Part shown: positions 33,372 through 40,648 of the stretch, one piece after another | Layout of the letters: each line of letters starts with the position of its first letter | Position numbering within the stretch: the first letter of the stretch is position 1 | DNA from: Desulfarculaceae bacterium | GTDB taxonomy: Bacteria > Desulfobacterota > Desulfarculia > Desulfarculales > Desulfarculaceae | Length of the DNA stretch: 64,000 bases | Reading direction: 5' to 3' | Assembly: GCA_020444545.1 (NCBI GenBank) | Contig: JAHLKT010000005.1 | Span: 1 to 64,000 of the forward strand | Notes under the pieces: generated by a model | What the model was told of the DNA's origin: nothing | The model's input: only the letters and a program-made list of their open reading frames with translations | Databases searched by the model: none | Made by a program: the position numbers and the translations under genes

Positions 33372-33878
33372 ATGGCCGAGATCAAATCAGCTTTGGAGAT
33401 CGCCCTGGAGCGCGCCGCCGCCCTGGGAGCGGGCGAGGACGACAGCCGCCGCGAGGCCGAGGAACAGGGCCGCGCCCTGGCCCGCCGGTTGCTGGAGGGC
33501 GAGGCCCCGGCCGCGGAGCTGACCGCCCTGGAGCCCGGCCCCGCGCGCCAGGGAGCGGCCCGGGCTTTGCTGGAAGCTCTGTCCGATGACCGCGCGGAGG
33601 CCCTGGATGGCTTGCGGGTATTGGCCGGCGAAGCGGGAGAGGGGGCCTGGCAAGCGGTGGCCCGGGCTCTGGACCAGCGGGCCGAGGCCCGCGAGGCCTT
33701 GCACGCCGAGCTGGCCGCCGAGATGAGTGGCGAGCTGGCCGGGCTGCGCATAGGCGGGCCGGCCCTGCGCCCCAACCCCCTGGCCCACCCTGACCATGCC
33801 GCCCGCGCCAGCCAGGCCCTGAGCGGCCCCCAGGCCGCGCTCCGGGCGGCGGGCGACGAACTGCTGGCCGCCCTGTAG
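33372..33878 (+). CDS. Conserved hypothetical helical protein
   Basis: A 168-residue soluble, alanine- and glutamate-rich, almost wholly helical protein. The N-terminus MAEIKSALEIALERAAALG resembles a family of small uncharacterised proteins common in deltaproteobacteria. No cysteines, membrane segments or catalytic motifs are visible. It starts just after the terminator of the Flx/Hdr operon, with GGGAGCAAGGC upstream, and is followed by an AhpD-like gene. Function unknown. Confidence 0.6.
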   Translation: MAEIKSALEIALERAAALGAGEDDSRREAEEQGRALARRLLEGEAPAAELTALEPGPARQGAARALLEALSDDRAEALDGLRVLAGEAGEGAWQAVARALDQRAEAREALHAELAAEMSGELAGLRIGGPALRPNPLAHPDHAARASQALSGPQAALRAAGDELLAAL

Positions 33879-33922
33879 AGTGGGGATGCGGCCGCCGAGC
33901 CGCATGAATGGAGGAGAGGGAA

Positions 33923-34270
33923 ATGAGCAGATCCGAGGAGCTGGCCGAAATACGGGCCGGATACCAGAAGTATTTTGAGCATCAGCCCGAGCACGGCGGC
34001 TTGTTCATGGCCCATTTCGAGGCGGTCTACCAAGGCTCGGCCCTCGAAGCCAAGACCAAGCATCTCATCGCCCTGTGCGGCGGGATTATCGCCGGTTGCA
34101 AAGGCTGCATATTGGGCCAGAGCGACATGGCGCTGCAAAAGGGAGCCACGGCGCAAGAAGTGCTGGAGGTGTGCTCCATCGCCATGTCCTTGGGGGGCAC
34201 TCTGGCCGGTTCGCAGGTGGCCATGGTGATGCAGCTTTTGGAAGAGCGCGGCCTGCTGGAGCAGGGCTAG
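33923..34270 (+). CDS. Carboxymuconolactone decarboxylase / AhpD-like protein
   Basis: A 115-residue helical protein. Start is ATG 33923 with GGAGGAGAGGG upstream; the ATG at 33908 has no such site. The AhpD-fold core KTKHLIALCGGIIAGCKGCI contains the CxxC pair that gives AhpD-like proteins disulfide-reductase activity, with ALQKGATAQEVLEV after it. Such proteins reduce peroxiredoxins or act as small redox enzymes. No peroxiredoxin gene is adjacent. Confidence 0.8.
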   Translation: MSRSEELAEIRAGYQKYFEHQPEHGGLFMAHFEAVYQGSALEAKTKHLIALCGGIIAGCKGCILGQSDMALQKGATAQEVLEVCSIAMSLGGTLAGSQVAMVMQLLEERGLLEQG

Positions 34271-34372
34271 CCCCAATCAGCCCAGTCTAGGGACCCCCTG
34301 AAAAACGCCCGCCTGGTTCATCGCCGGAATTAAGGCTGGACAGCGGCCCTCGGGGCCAGGAGAAAACACATC

Positions 34373-34963
34373 ATGATGAAAGAGCAGGAGCTTTTGGCCA
34401 AGGCCACGGAATTGCAAGCGCGGGGTTGGGAGGTGCTAAGCCGCCTGGGCCTGCGCGAGCGCTGGGCCCGCGTGGGGCGGCCGGTGCTGGTGGGGTCGCT
34501 ACGCTTCGGCCTGATGCGCCATCCCAACCTGGACCTGGAGATATACACCGAGACCCCCCGGATGGCCGATGGCTTCGCGGTAATCAGCGAGCTGGCCCAG
34601 GTGCCCGGGGTGCGTTCGGTGTTCTTTCTGAACGCCATGGACACCCCGGACCAGGGCCTGTATTGGCGGGTGGACTACGAGGACGAGCGTGGCGACCTGT
34701 GGGACATCGACAACTGGCTGGTGGCCCACGACCACCCCAACGCCGGGCTGGCCGACGGCCTGGCCGCCGCCCTGGAGGCCAAGCTGACCGACGAGCATCG
34801 CCTGGCGGTGCTTGCCATTAAAAGCGCCCAGGAGCGCGCCAACAAGGCCCGGGGGGTGGATATCTACAAGGCGGTGATGACCGCCGGGGTGACCACGCCC
34901 GAGGAGTTCGAGCAATGGCGAGCGGCCAACCCGCCCGCCGAGATCGAGACCTGGCAGCCCTAG
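34373..34963 (+). CDS. Hypothetical protein, possibly nucleotidyltransferase-like
   Basis: A 196-residue soluble protein. The segment VLVGSLRFGLMRHPNLDLEI looks like the GS...DxD core of minimal nucleotidyltransferases, with D and E in the place of the usual acidic pair, and a later acidic run VDYEDERGDLWDIDNW. The C-terminal third is helical (KGVDIYKAV-like region near 165). CAGGAG lies 14 bases before the start. I do not recognise a named family; the nucleotidyltransferase suggestion is weak. Confidence 0.55.
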   Translation: MMKEQELLAKATELQARGWEVLSRLGLRERWARVGRPVLVGSLRFGLMRHPNLDLEIYTETPRMADGFAVISELAQVPGVRSVFFLNAMDTPDQGLYWRVDYEDERGDLWDIDNWLVAHDHPNAGLADGLAAALEAKLTDEHRLAVLAIKSAQERANKARGVDIYKAVMTAGVTTPEEFEQWRAANPPAEIETWQP

Positions 34964-35014
34964 CCCGGCCAAGGGCCGCGTCTGGAGCATGGGGACCAGC
35001 CTTATATTCGGAGA

Positions 35015-35048
35015 CAAAAAAATACCGGGCACTGAGTGCAGCGCCCGG
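35015..35048 (-). terminator. Terminator of the A/T-rich membrane protein gene
   Basis: CCGGGC (35025-35030) pairs with GCCCGG (35043-35048) across a 12-base loop; on the minus strand a TATTTTTTT run follows. It lies about 100 bases beyond the stop at 35152. Confidence 0.65.
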
Positions 35049-35151
35049 CGGTTAGTTCCCCCAAGGGAGAAAGGCATCGTTTTCGGAGCCTGTATGTAAC
35101 ATACTGGATCGACAGAAGGAAAAACAGGTAGTGAAAAGGGGAGAAGGATGC

Positions 35152-35562
35152 CTACTCAGCTGGTTGGGGCATCGCCTCGTCAGGTGTGGATTTCTCACTG
35201 TCCTGATAAGCACCCATAGCAGATTTGGAGAACTGAGAAAGCTCCCTGAGCCGACTTTCAACATTCTCGGATGTCGTGCCCTTATCAAACATGATTTCTT
35301 GTGCTTTCCACATGTGGACTAAAAAAGTTTCAAGAGGAGGGAAAATGATTGTTTTCCCATTAGGAACATTACTGCGTACGTATTCATATGTAAGCTTCCA
35401 GTTCTCGATAGCCGCGTTGAAGACAAGGGCCTGAAGGCTTTTGTTCTCCTCTGATTTTTTGGTTAGATAACTTGTGATTATCATTGTCGCACCTGTAACC
35501 ACGCCTCCTGCTATCGAAATAGCAAGCAGCAGCCAACCAGATATGTTCTGGGTTTCAAACAT
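35152..35562 (-). CDS. Hypothetical membrane-anchored protein, A/T-rich
   Basis: A 136-residue protein starting MFETQNISG at ATG 35562, after GGGAGGAAAGCTC. One membrane helix (about residues 10-32, WLLLAISIAGGVVTGATMII) is followed by a charged cytoplasmic or periplasmic part with ENWKLTYEYVRSN and a C-terminal disordered tail. Codon use is strikingly A/T-rich compared with every neighbour (for example 35160-35560), and no homologue family is recognised. This suggests recent transfer. Function unknown. Confidence 0.65.
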   Translation of the reverse strand: MFETQNISGWLLLAISIAGGVVTGATMIITSYLTKKSEENKSLQALVFNAAIENWKLTYEYVRSNVPNGKTIIFPPLETFLVHMWKAQEIMFDKGTTSENVESRLRELSQFSKSAMGAYQDSEKSTPDEAMPQPAE

Positions 35563-35719
35563 GAGCTTTCCTCCCACAAGGCTTCAGGAGGGCCACCTAG
35601 GAAAATGGCTCACAGCGTGATGGCTACAACTGATGAGTGCCCCACTCGGCCTTTATTTCAAAACCTAAAGGGATACCTTTGGTCGCTTGCCGGACAGTCG
35701 ATTATCCAATGATCCGCGC

Positions 35720-36382
35720 CTAAAGCATGGGGAAGTAGTATTTCTCGATCAGTTCGAAGTTCTTGGCCACCTGATCCTTGCCTTTGACGATGGGGCCGTG
35801 GCCGGGGAGCAGCAGCTCGATGTCCCGGGAGGCCACCTTCTTGATGGAGTCCTTGAGCTGGTTGGCGTTGCCGCCGGGGAAGTCCACCCGGCCCACCCCC
35901 TGGGCGAAGACCAGGTCGCCAGCGATGAGCGCCTTGTTGGCGGGCCAGTAGAGGCACAGGTGGCCCGGGCTGTGCCCCGGGGTGGAGATCACCTCCAGGG
36001 TGTGGCCGCCCAGGGTCAGCTCACCCTCGTCCAGGATCAGGTCGATGGTGATCTCCGGGAAGTTCATGCCCAGGGCGCGGGCCAGGGCCCGGCCCTCGCC
36101 GTGCATGTAGTCGATCTCGGCCTGGCTCATGGCCAGCTTGGCTCCGGCCCGTTGGAGCTGGGCCGCGGCCTCCAGATGGTCGGGGTGGCAGTGGGTCATG
36201 ATCACCAGGGGCGGTTCCTCGCGGAAGCCGTCGCCGGCCAGGCCGTTCTCCACGTGGCCGTAGAGCTGGCTGTGCCCCGGGTCCACCAGGGTGGGGGCTT
36301 CCCCCGCGATGAGCACGCTGTTGCAGTTGTTCCCCTGGGTCTGGGTCCAGGGGTAGAAGTACAGGTTGTCGGCCAGCAGCAT
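35720..36382 (-). CDS. Metallo-beta-lactamase-fold hydrolase
   Basis: A 220-residue MBL-fold protein. The metal-binding motif is THCHPDHLEAA, with further ligands in STPGHSPGHLCLYW, IAGDLVFAQG and LLPGHGPIV, the full set for two metals. This subgroup is close to glyoxalase II and other thioester or phosphodiester hydrolases. There is no rhodanese or flavodiiron domain. It is a single-gene unit; the upstream gap carries hairpin element copy B. Substrate unknown. Confidence 0.82.
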   Translation of the reverse strand: MLLADNLYFYPWTQTQGNNCNSVLIAGEAPTLVDPGHSQLYGHVENGLAGDGFREEPPLVIMTHCHPDHLEAAAQLQRAGAKLAMSQAEIDYMHGEGRALARALGMNFPEITIDLILDEGELTLGGHTLEVISTPGHSPGHLCLYWPANKALIAGDLVFAQGVGRVDFPGGNANQLKDSIKKVASRDIELLLPGHGPIVKGKDQVAKNFELIEKYYFPML

Positions 36383-36431
36383 GTCGCCTCCTTGGGGGCC
36401 TTAGCCCGCATATTTCATGAGAGCCGGGTGT

Positions 36432-36553
36432 CCGGCTGCGCCAGCCACCGTCATACGGCGTTGCTGGCTGCGCTCGGGCCTGGACGTAGGTATGGCTACG
36501 CCTTCGGCCCTCGCTTGCCAGACGCCTTGTCTGCCGGCGGCTGGCTGTGCCGG
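36432..36553 (+). repeat. Intergenic hairpin element, copy B
   Basis: A 122-bp copy of the element at 8150-8274, bounded by CCGGCTGCGCCAGCC and GGCTGGCTGTGCCGG. It shares the internal blocks GCTGGCTGCGCTCGG, GGCTACGCCT and CTCGCTTGCCAGACGCCTTG. It lies in the divergent gap between the MBL hydrolase and the gene at 36764, so unlike copies A and C it is upstream of two genes. Confidence 0.85.
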
Positions 36554-36695
36554 GCCAGGGTACAGGCAGTACTCTGACAGCGTGGATACTTTTTTTATAA
36601 CGGCCCCATGAACCTTGGTTCTTTGTTTAATGCCACCCAACTCTCATGAAAAATGCGGGCTGGGTTCTCACGGGGATGGGGCGCGGCATAAAGGT

Positions 36696-36724
36696 TTGAC
36701 CCGGCCGCCCCGGCCAATTATGCT
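36696..36724 (+). promoter_or_regulatory. Sigma-70-type promoter for the 36764-37809 pair
   Basis: TTGACC (36696-36701), a 17-base spacer and TATGCT (36719-36724) stand about 40 bases before the ATG at 36764. The rest of the 381-bp gap is hairpin copy B and sequence with no other recognised feature. Confidence 0.5.
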
Positions 36725-36763
36725 TTCCCCAGTATACCCCAGCCGCCAGGGAGGCCCCAAAAC

Positions 36764-37030
36764 ATGAGCAACCCCGCCCCGACCCGCCCGGATTGTTTCG
36801 GCGACTTGGAGCGCGTGTTCCCCACCAGCGAACAGGGCCTGCGCGAGATCGCGGCCGGCTGCTGGGACTGCGCCGCGCGGGTGGATTGTCTGCGCGCGGC
36901 GGCCACGGCCAAGGACGGCGGCGAAAAGCTGGCCGAGGAAAAGGCCCTGCGCGAGGACCCTGATGGAGTGGCGGGATTCGTGCGGCGCTGGTCGCGGCGC
37001 AAATCCAAGGCCCGCCAGGAGGAAAGCTGA
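36764..37030 (+). CDS. Small cysteine-containing conserved protein
   Basis: An 88-residue soluble protein. Conserved-looking cysteines lie in PDCFGDLERVFP, AAGCWDCAARVDCLRAA, i.e. a C-x2-C-x5-C arrangement that could hold a metal. The C-terminal part is basic. Similar small proteins occur in other deltaproteobacteria, function unknown. Its stop overlaps the next start (TGATGG), so it is coupled to the Yip1-like gene. Confidence 0.65.
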   Translation: MSNPAPTRPDCFGDLERVFPTSEQGLREIAAGCWDCAARVDCLRAAATAKDGGEKLAEEKALREDPDGVAGFVRRWSRRKSKARQEES

Positions 37031-37809
37031 TGGCAGCCTATTGCCCCTATTGCGGCAGCGAGGTGGACGGCGAGAGCGCCGCGCCCGGCGGCCTGGCCGG
37101 CACGGCCACCTGCCCCACCTGCCACCAGGAGGTGGACCTGCCCGGCACGCCTCCCGCGCCGCCCATACCGCCCCTGCCCCTGGGCGGCCCGGCCCCGGAG
37201 CCCCAAGACTACGTGCCTTGGGAAGGGGAGGGCGGCTTTTTCTCGCGCCTGTTTCGGAGCATCGGCCAGGTGCTGATCCATCCCATGCGCTTTTTCGCGG
37301 CCCCGGCCCGGCCCGGCTGGGCCTGGGCCCTGAGCTTTGGCCTGATCCTGGGCACCCTGGGCCAGGCCTTGCAAGTCTTCTGGGGCCACGGCCTGGGCTA
37401 CCAGTACGCGAGCTTTCGCTCGGCCCTGCTCAGCCTGATCTTCTCGCCGCTCACCGTGCTGGCCTCCATGTTCCTGGCCGCCTGGGTCACTCACTTCTGC
37501 TTGTGGATACTTAGGGGCACCAAGCATGGGGTGCGGGCCACCTTCCGGGTGATGGCCTATGGCCAGGCCACCAACGTCTTCGTGCTGGTGCCCTTCCTGG
37601 GCATGGCGCTCATGCCCGTCTGGGGCCTGGTGGTGGCCGTGGGCGGTTTGGCCGCGGCCCACGAGACCGGCCGCTGGCGCACCTTCTTCGCCATCTTCCT
37701 GCCCTTGGTGCTCATCGTCGGGGTCAGCCTGGTGGTGGTGTTGGGCATGTTGGCCGTGGGGGTGGGCGCGGAGCTGCTCAACAAGCTGAAGGCCTTCCCC
37801 AGCATCTAG
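37030..37809 (+). CDS. Zinc-ribbon Yip1-domain membrane protein
   Basis: A 259-residue protein. Residues 5-42 form a zinc ribbon (CPYCGS and CPTCHQ), followed by a proline-rich linker and a Yip1-like membrane domain of about five helices, beginning at the amphipathic FRSIGQVLIHPMRFF. YIP1-family proteins in bacteria are of unknown role, probably membrane organisation. It ends four bases from the stop of the converging dinG gene. Confidence 0.75.
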   Translation: MAAYCPYCGSEVDGESAAPGGLAGTATCPTCHQEVDLPGTPPAPPIPPLPLGGPAPEPQDYVPWEGEGGFFSRLFRSIGQVLIHPMRFFAAPARPGWAWALSFGLILGTLGQALQVFWGHGLGYQYASFRSALLSLIFSPLTVLASMFLAAWVTHFCLWILRGTKHGVRATFRVMAYGQATNVFVLVPFLGMALMPVWGLVVAVGGLAAAHETGRWRTFFAIFLPLVLIVGVSLVVVLGMLAVGVGAELLNKLKAFPSI

Positions 37810-37813
37810 CCGA

Positions 37814-39742
37814 TCAAACCTCCGCCTCGAAGAAACGGGCCACCTCGCCCAGGTCGTGGGTGAGGGGCACCGGAGCCAGGGCCTTGAGGAAGCGCTTGCC
37901 GTAGCCCTTTTGAACCAGGCGAACGTCCAGCACCGCCAAGAGCCCCCGGTCGGTGGGGGTTCTGAGCAGGCGGCCCAGGCCCTGCTTGAGGCTCAGGATG
38001 GCCTCGGGCAACAGCAGATGGGCAAAGCCGCTCTTGCCTTCCTCTTCCTCGATGCGCTGACAACGCGCGGCCACCAGGGGATCGTCCGGCGGCGCGAAGG
38101 GCAGCTTGTCCACGATCACCGCGCTGAGCGCTGGGCCGGGCACGTCCACCCCTTGCCAAAAGCTGGCCGTGGCGAAAAGCACGCTGGGGCTCTCATCCAC
38201 GAAGCGCTTGAGTAGCTCCAGACGGGGCGCCTCGCCCTGCACCAGCACCGGGAAGGGCAGCTCCGAGGCCAGCATCCCGCTCACCGCCTCCAGGTTGCGG
38301 TGGCTGGTGAACAAGACAAAGGCCCGGCCCCGGCTGTGGGCCAAAAGCTCCTTGACCTGCTTGGCCACCGCCGAGGCAAAGGCCTGGCTGTTCGGCGGTG
38401 GCATGGTCTTGGGCACGTAGAGCAGCGCCTGGGAGGCGGGGTCAAAGGGCGAGGCCACGATCTTTTGCCGGGTCTCCGTGGGTAGGCCCAGGCGGGCGCA
38501 AAAGGGCGTGAGGTCGTCCAGGGGGGCCAGGGTGGCGCTGGTGAAGACCAGGCGTCCCAGGTGCTCGTACAGGGCCAGCTCCAGGTGGGGCCCCACCTCC
38601 ACCGGCGAGAGATGCAGGCTGCCCCCGCCCCGGGCCTCGGCCCAGGCCACGCTGTGGCCGGGCACCGGCTGGGCGGCGGCCTCCAGGTCTCGCGCCAGGG
38701 CGTGGGCCCGCTCGGCCAGTGCCTCGGCTGCCTCGTTGCTGGCGGGCAGGGCTTTGGCCAGGGCTTCCAGGGCCTCTTGCAGGTCGCTGCCGGCCGGGGC
38801 CAGGCCCTCCAGCTGCTCCGGGCTCAGGGTGGCCCGGCCTCCCGGCCCCAGGAGCTTGCGCAGCCGGTTGAACAGGCGCTTGCCCGTGGCCTCCACCGCG
38901 CCCGCTGCCTGGGCGGCCCCGGACTTGGTGGGCAGCTCCTTGAGCACGTCGCGGAGCAGCAGGGACAAACGCTGGCTGCTCACCCCCACCCCGAAAGCGG
39001 CGGTGGCCACCTCGGGCAACAGATGGGCCTCGTCGAAGATAACCGCCTGGTAGCGGGGCAGGGCCTCGCCGTGGCCGCCGGAGCGCAGCACCAGATCGGC
39101 CAGGAACAGGTGGTGATTCACCACCACCACCTCGGCCTCGGCGGCCTTGCGCCGGGCCTCCATGAGAAAGCAGGTGTCGCGGCTGGGGCAGCGGCCGCCC
39201 AGGCACTGCTCGCTGTTGCTGGTCACCTCGGCCAACAGCGCCTCGCTCAGCCCCGAGCCGCGCACCTCGTCCAGGTCGCCGGATTCGGTGCTCTCCAGCC
39301 ACTCGGCCAGGCGGGCCAGGGAGGGTTTGACGCCGGGCAACGACAGGTCCGGCTGGGCGGCCAGGCCCAGGTAGCGCCGCTGGCAGAGATAGTTGGTGCG
39401 CCCCTTGAGCACCGCCCAGCGCAGCTCGGGCGCCAGGGCCTTCTTGATCAGGGGCAGCTCCTTTTGGTCGATCTGGTCTTGCAGGGTTCGGGTGCCGGTG
39501 GAAACCACCACCTTGAGCCCGCTGGCCACCGCGGGCAGTAGATAGGCCAGGGTCTTGCCCGTGCCGGTGCCCGCCTCCACCACCAGGGGCACCTCCTGCC
39601 TGAGCGCCTGGTTAACCGCCGCGGCCATGTCGATCTGCCCTTGGCGGGGGGCGTAGCCCGGAATGAGCCCGGCCAGGGGGCTGTCATCGCCCAGCCATAT
39701 TTGGGCCCAGGCCAGGTCGTCGCTGCTGTTTTGCGCCCTCAT
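37814..39742 (-). CDS. dinG: DinG-family ATP-dependent DNA helicase
   Basis: A 642-residue superfamily 2 helicase of the DinG/XPD group. Walker A is VVEAGTGTGKTLAYLLPA, Walker B/DEAH is AVIFDEAHLLPEV, and motif VI-like KQGLGRLLRTPTDRG lies near the end. Four cysteines for a 4Fe-4S cluster are visible (NYLC, QCLGGRC, RDTC) between motifs Ia and II. These enzymes unwind DNA 5'-3' at replication-transcription conflicts. Length is normal for the family. It is a single-gene unit. Confidence 0.88.
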   Translation of the reverse strand: MRAQNSSDDLAWAQIWLGDDSPLAGLIPGYAPRQGQIDMAAAVNQALRQEVPLVVEAGTGTGKTLAYLLPAVASGLKVVVSTGTRTLQDQIDQKELPLIKKALAPELRWAVLKGRTNYLCQRRYLGLAAQPDLSLPGVKPSLARLAEWLESTESGDLDEVRGSGLSEALLAEVTSNSEQCLGGRCPSRDTCFLMEARRKAAEAEVVVVNHHLFLADLVLRSGGHGEALPRYQAVIFDEAHLLPEVATAAFGVGVSSQRLSLLLRDVLKELPTKSGAAQAAGAVEATGKRLFNRLRKLLGPGGRATLSPEQLEGLAPAGSDLQEALEALAKALPASNEAAEALAERAHALARDLEAAAQPVPGHSVAWAEARGGGSLHLSPVEVGPHLELALYEHLGRLVFTSATLAPLDDLTPFCARLGLPTETRQKIVASPFDPASQALLYVPKTMPPPNSQAFASAVAKQVKELLAHSRGRAFVLFTSHRNLEAVSGMLASELPFPVLVQGEAPRLELLKRFVDESPSVLFATASFWQGVDVPGPALSAVIVDKLPFAPPDDPLVAARCQRIEEEEGKSGFAHLLLPEAILSLKQGLGRLLRTPTDRGLLAVLDVRLVQKGYGKRFLKALAPVPLTHDLGEVARFFEAEV

Positions 39743-39909
39743 GATGGCTTATGGCCGCCTTAATCCTAAAAAACTTGACAAGGAACCCGGGCGGGATTGT
39801 ATCTTGGTACGTGCGGTTACACAAGCATTGGGCTACAATGAAGAGGCCGGGCCCCTCGCCCGGACCTACGCAATATTTAACGCGGAATTACGTAGCCGGG
39901 AGGATGTAG

Positions 39910-40578
39910 ATGCTGGTCAAGTATTGGATGACGGCCGACCCCGTGACCGTCACGCCGGACACCTCGGTGATGAAGGCGTCGCAGTTGATGAAGGAGAACA
40001 ACGTTCGCCGGCTGCCCGTGGTCGACGAAAAAGGCGCCCTGGTAGGCATCGTCAGCGACCGGGATCTCAAGGAGGCCAGCCCCAGCAAGGCCACTACCCT
40101 TGACGTGCATGAGCTGTACTATCTGCTCAGCGAGCTCAAAGTCAAGGACATCATGAGCCGCAAGGTCATGACCATCAGACCCGACGACACGGTGGAAAAG
40201 GCCGCGGTGATCATGCTGGAGCACAAGATCACCGGCTTGCCCGTGTTGGAAGACGGCAAGGTGGTGGGCATCCTCAGCCAAGGCGACGTGTTCCGGGTGT
40301 TGACCAGCATCACCGGCGTGTACCGGGGCGGGGTACAGTTCGCCCTGAACCTGGAGGACCGGCCGGGCTCCATCAAGGACGTGGCCGACGTGATCCGCAA
40401 GCACGGCGGCCGCATGGTCTCGATCCTCACCTCCTACGACATGTGCGAGGAGGGCTGCCGCAACGTGTATATCCGCATCGCGGACATGACCGAGGACCGG
40501 CTCAAGTCCCTCACCGAGGAGCTGGAGCACGAGTTCACCGTGGTGCAGGTATCCCAGGAGCAGCTCCGGGACATCTAA
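39910..40578 (+). CDS. CBS-CBS-ACT domain protein (AcuB-like)
   Basis: A 222-residue soluble protein: CBS1 (about 1-60, starting MLVKYWMTADPVTVTPD), CBS2 (about 75-135, VKDIMSRKVMTIRPDDTV) and an ACT-like domain (about 143-215, GVQFALNLEDRPGSIKDVAD). CBS pairs bind adenine nucleotides and ACT domains bind amino acids or other small ligands, so this is a ligand-sensing regulator, similar in layout to AcuB. TTGACA at 39774-39779 may be its -35 box. A terminator follows directly. Confidence 0.82.
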   Translation: MLVKYWMTADPVTVTPDTSVMKASQLMKENNVRRLPVVDEKGALVGIVSDRDLKEASPSKATTLDVHELYYLLSELKVKDIMSRKVMTIRPDDTVEKAAVIMLEHKITGLPVLEDGKVVGILSQGDVFRVLTSITGVYRGGVQFALNLEDRPGSIKDVADVIRKHGGRMVSILTSYDMCEEGCRNVYIRIADMTEDRLKSLTEELEHEFTVVQVSQEQLRDI

Positions 40579-40598
40579 GCGGTCCACAAATAAACGCC

Positions 40599-40631
40599 AA
40601 AGCGGCCTCCCACGCGGGGGGCCGCTTTTTT
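40599..40631 (+). terminator. Terminator after the CBS-ACT gene
   Basis: AAAGCGGCC (40599-40607) pairs with GGCCGCTTT (40620-40628), followed by further T residues. It separates the gene from the converging penicillin-binding protein gene. Confidence 0.9.
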
Positions 40632-40648
40632 ATGCCACGGCGGCTCGT

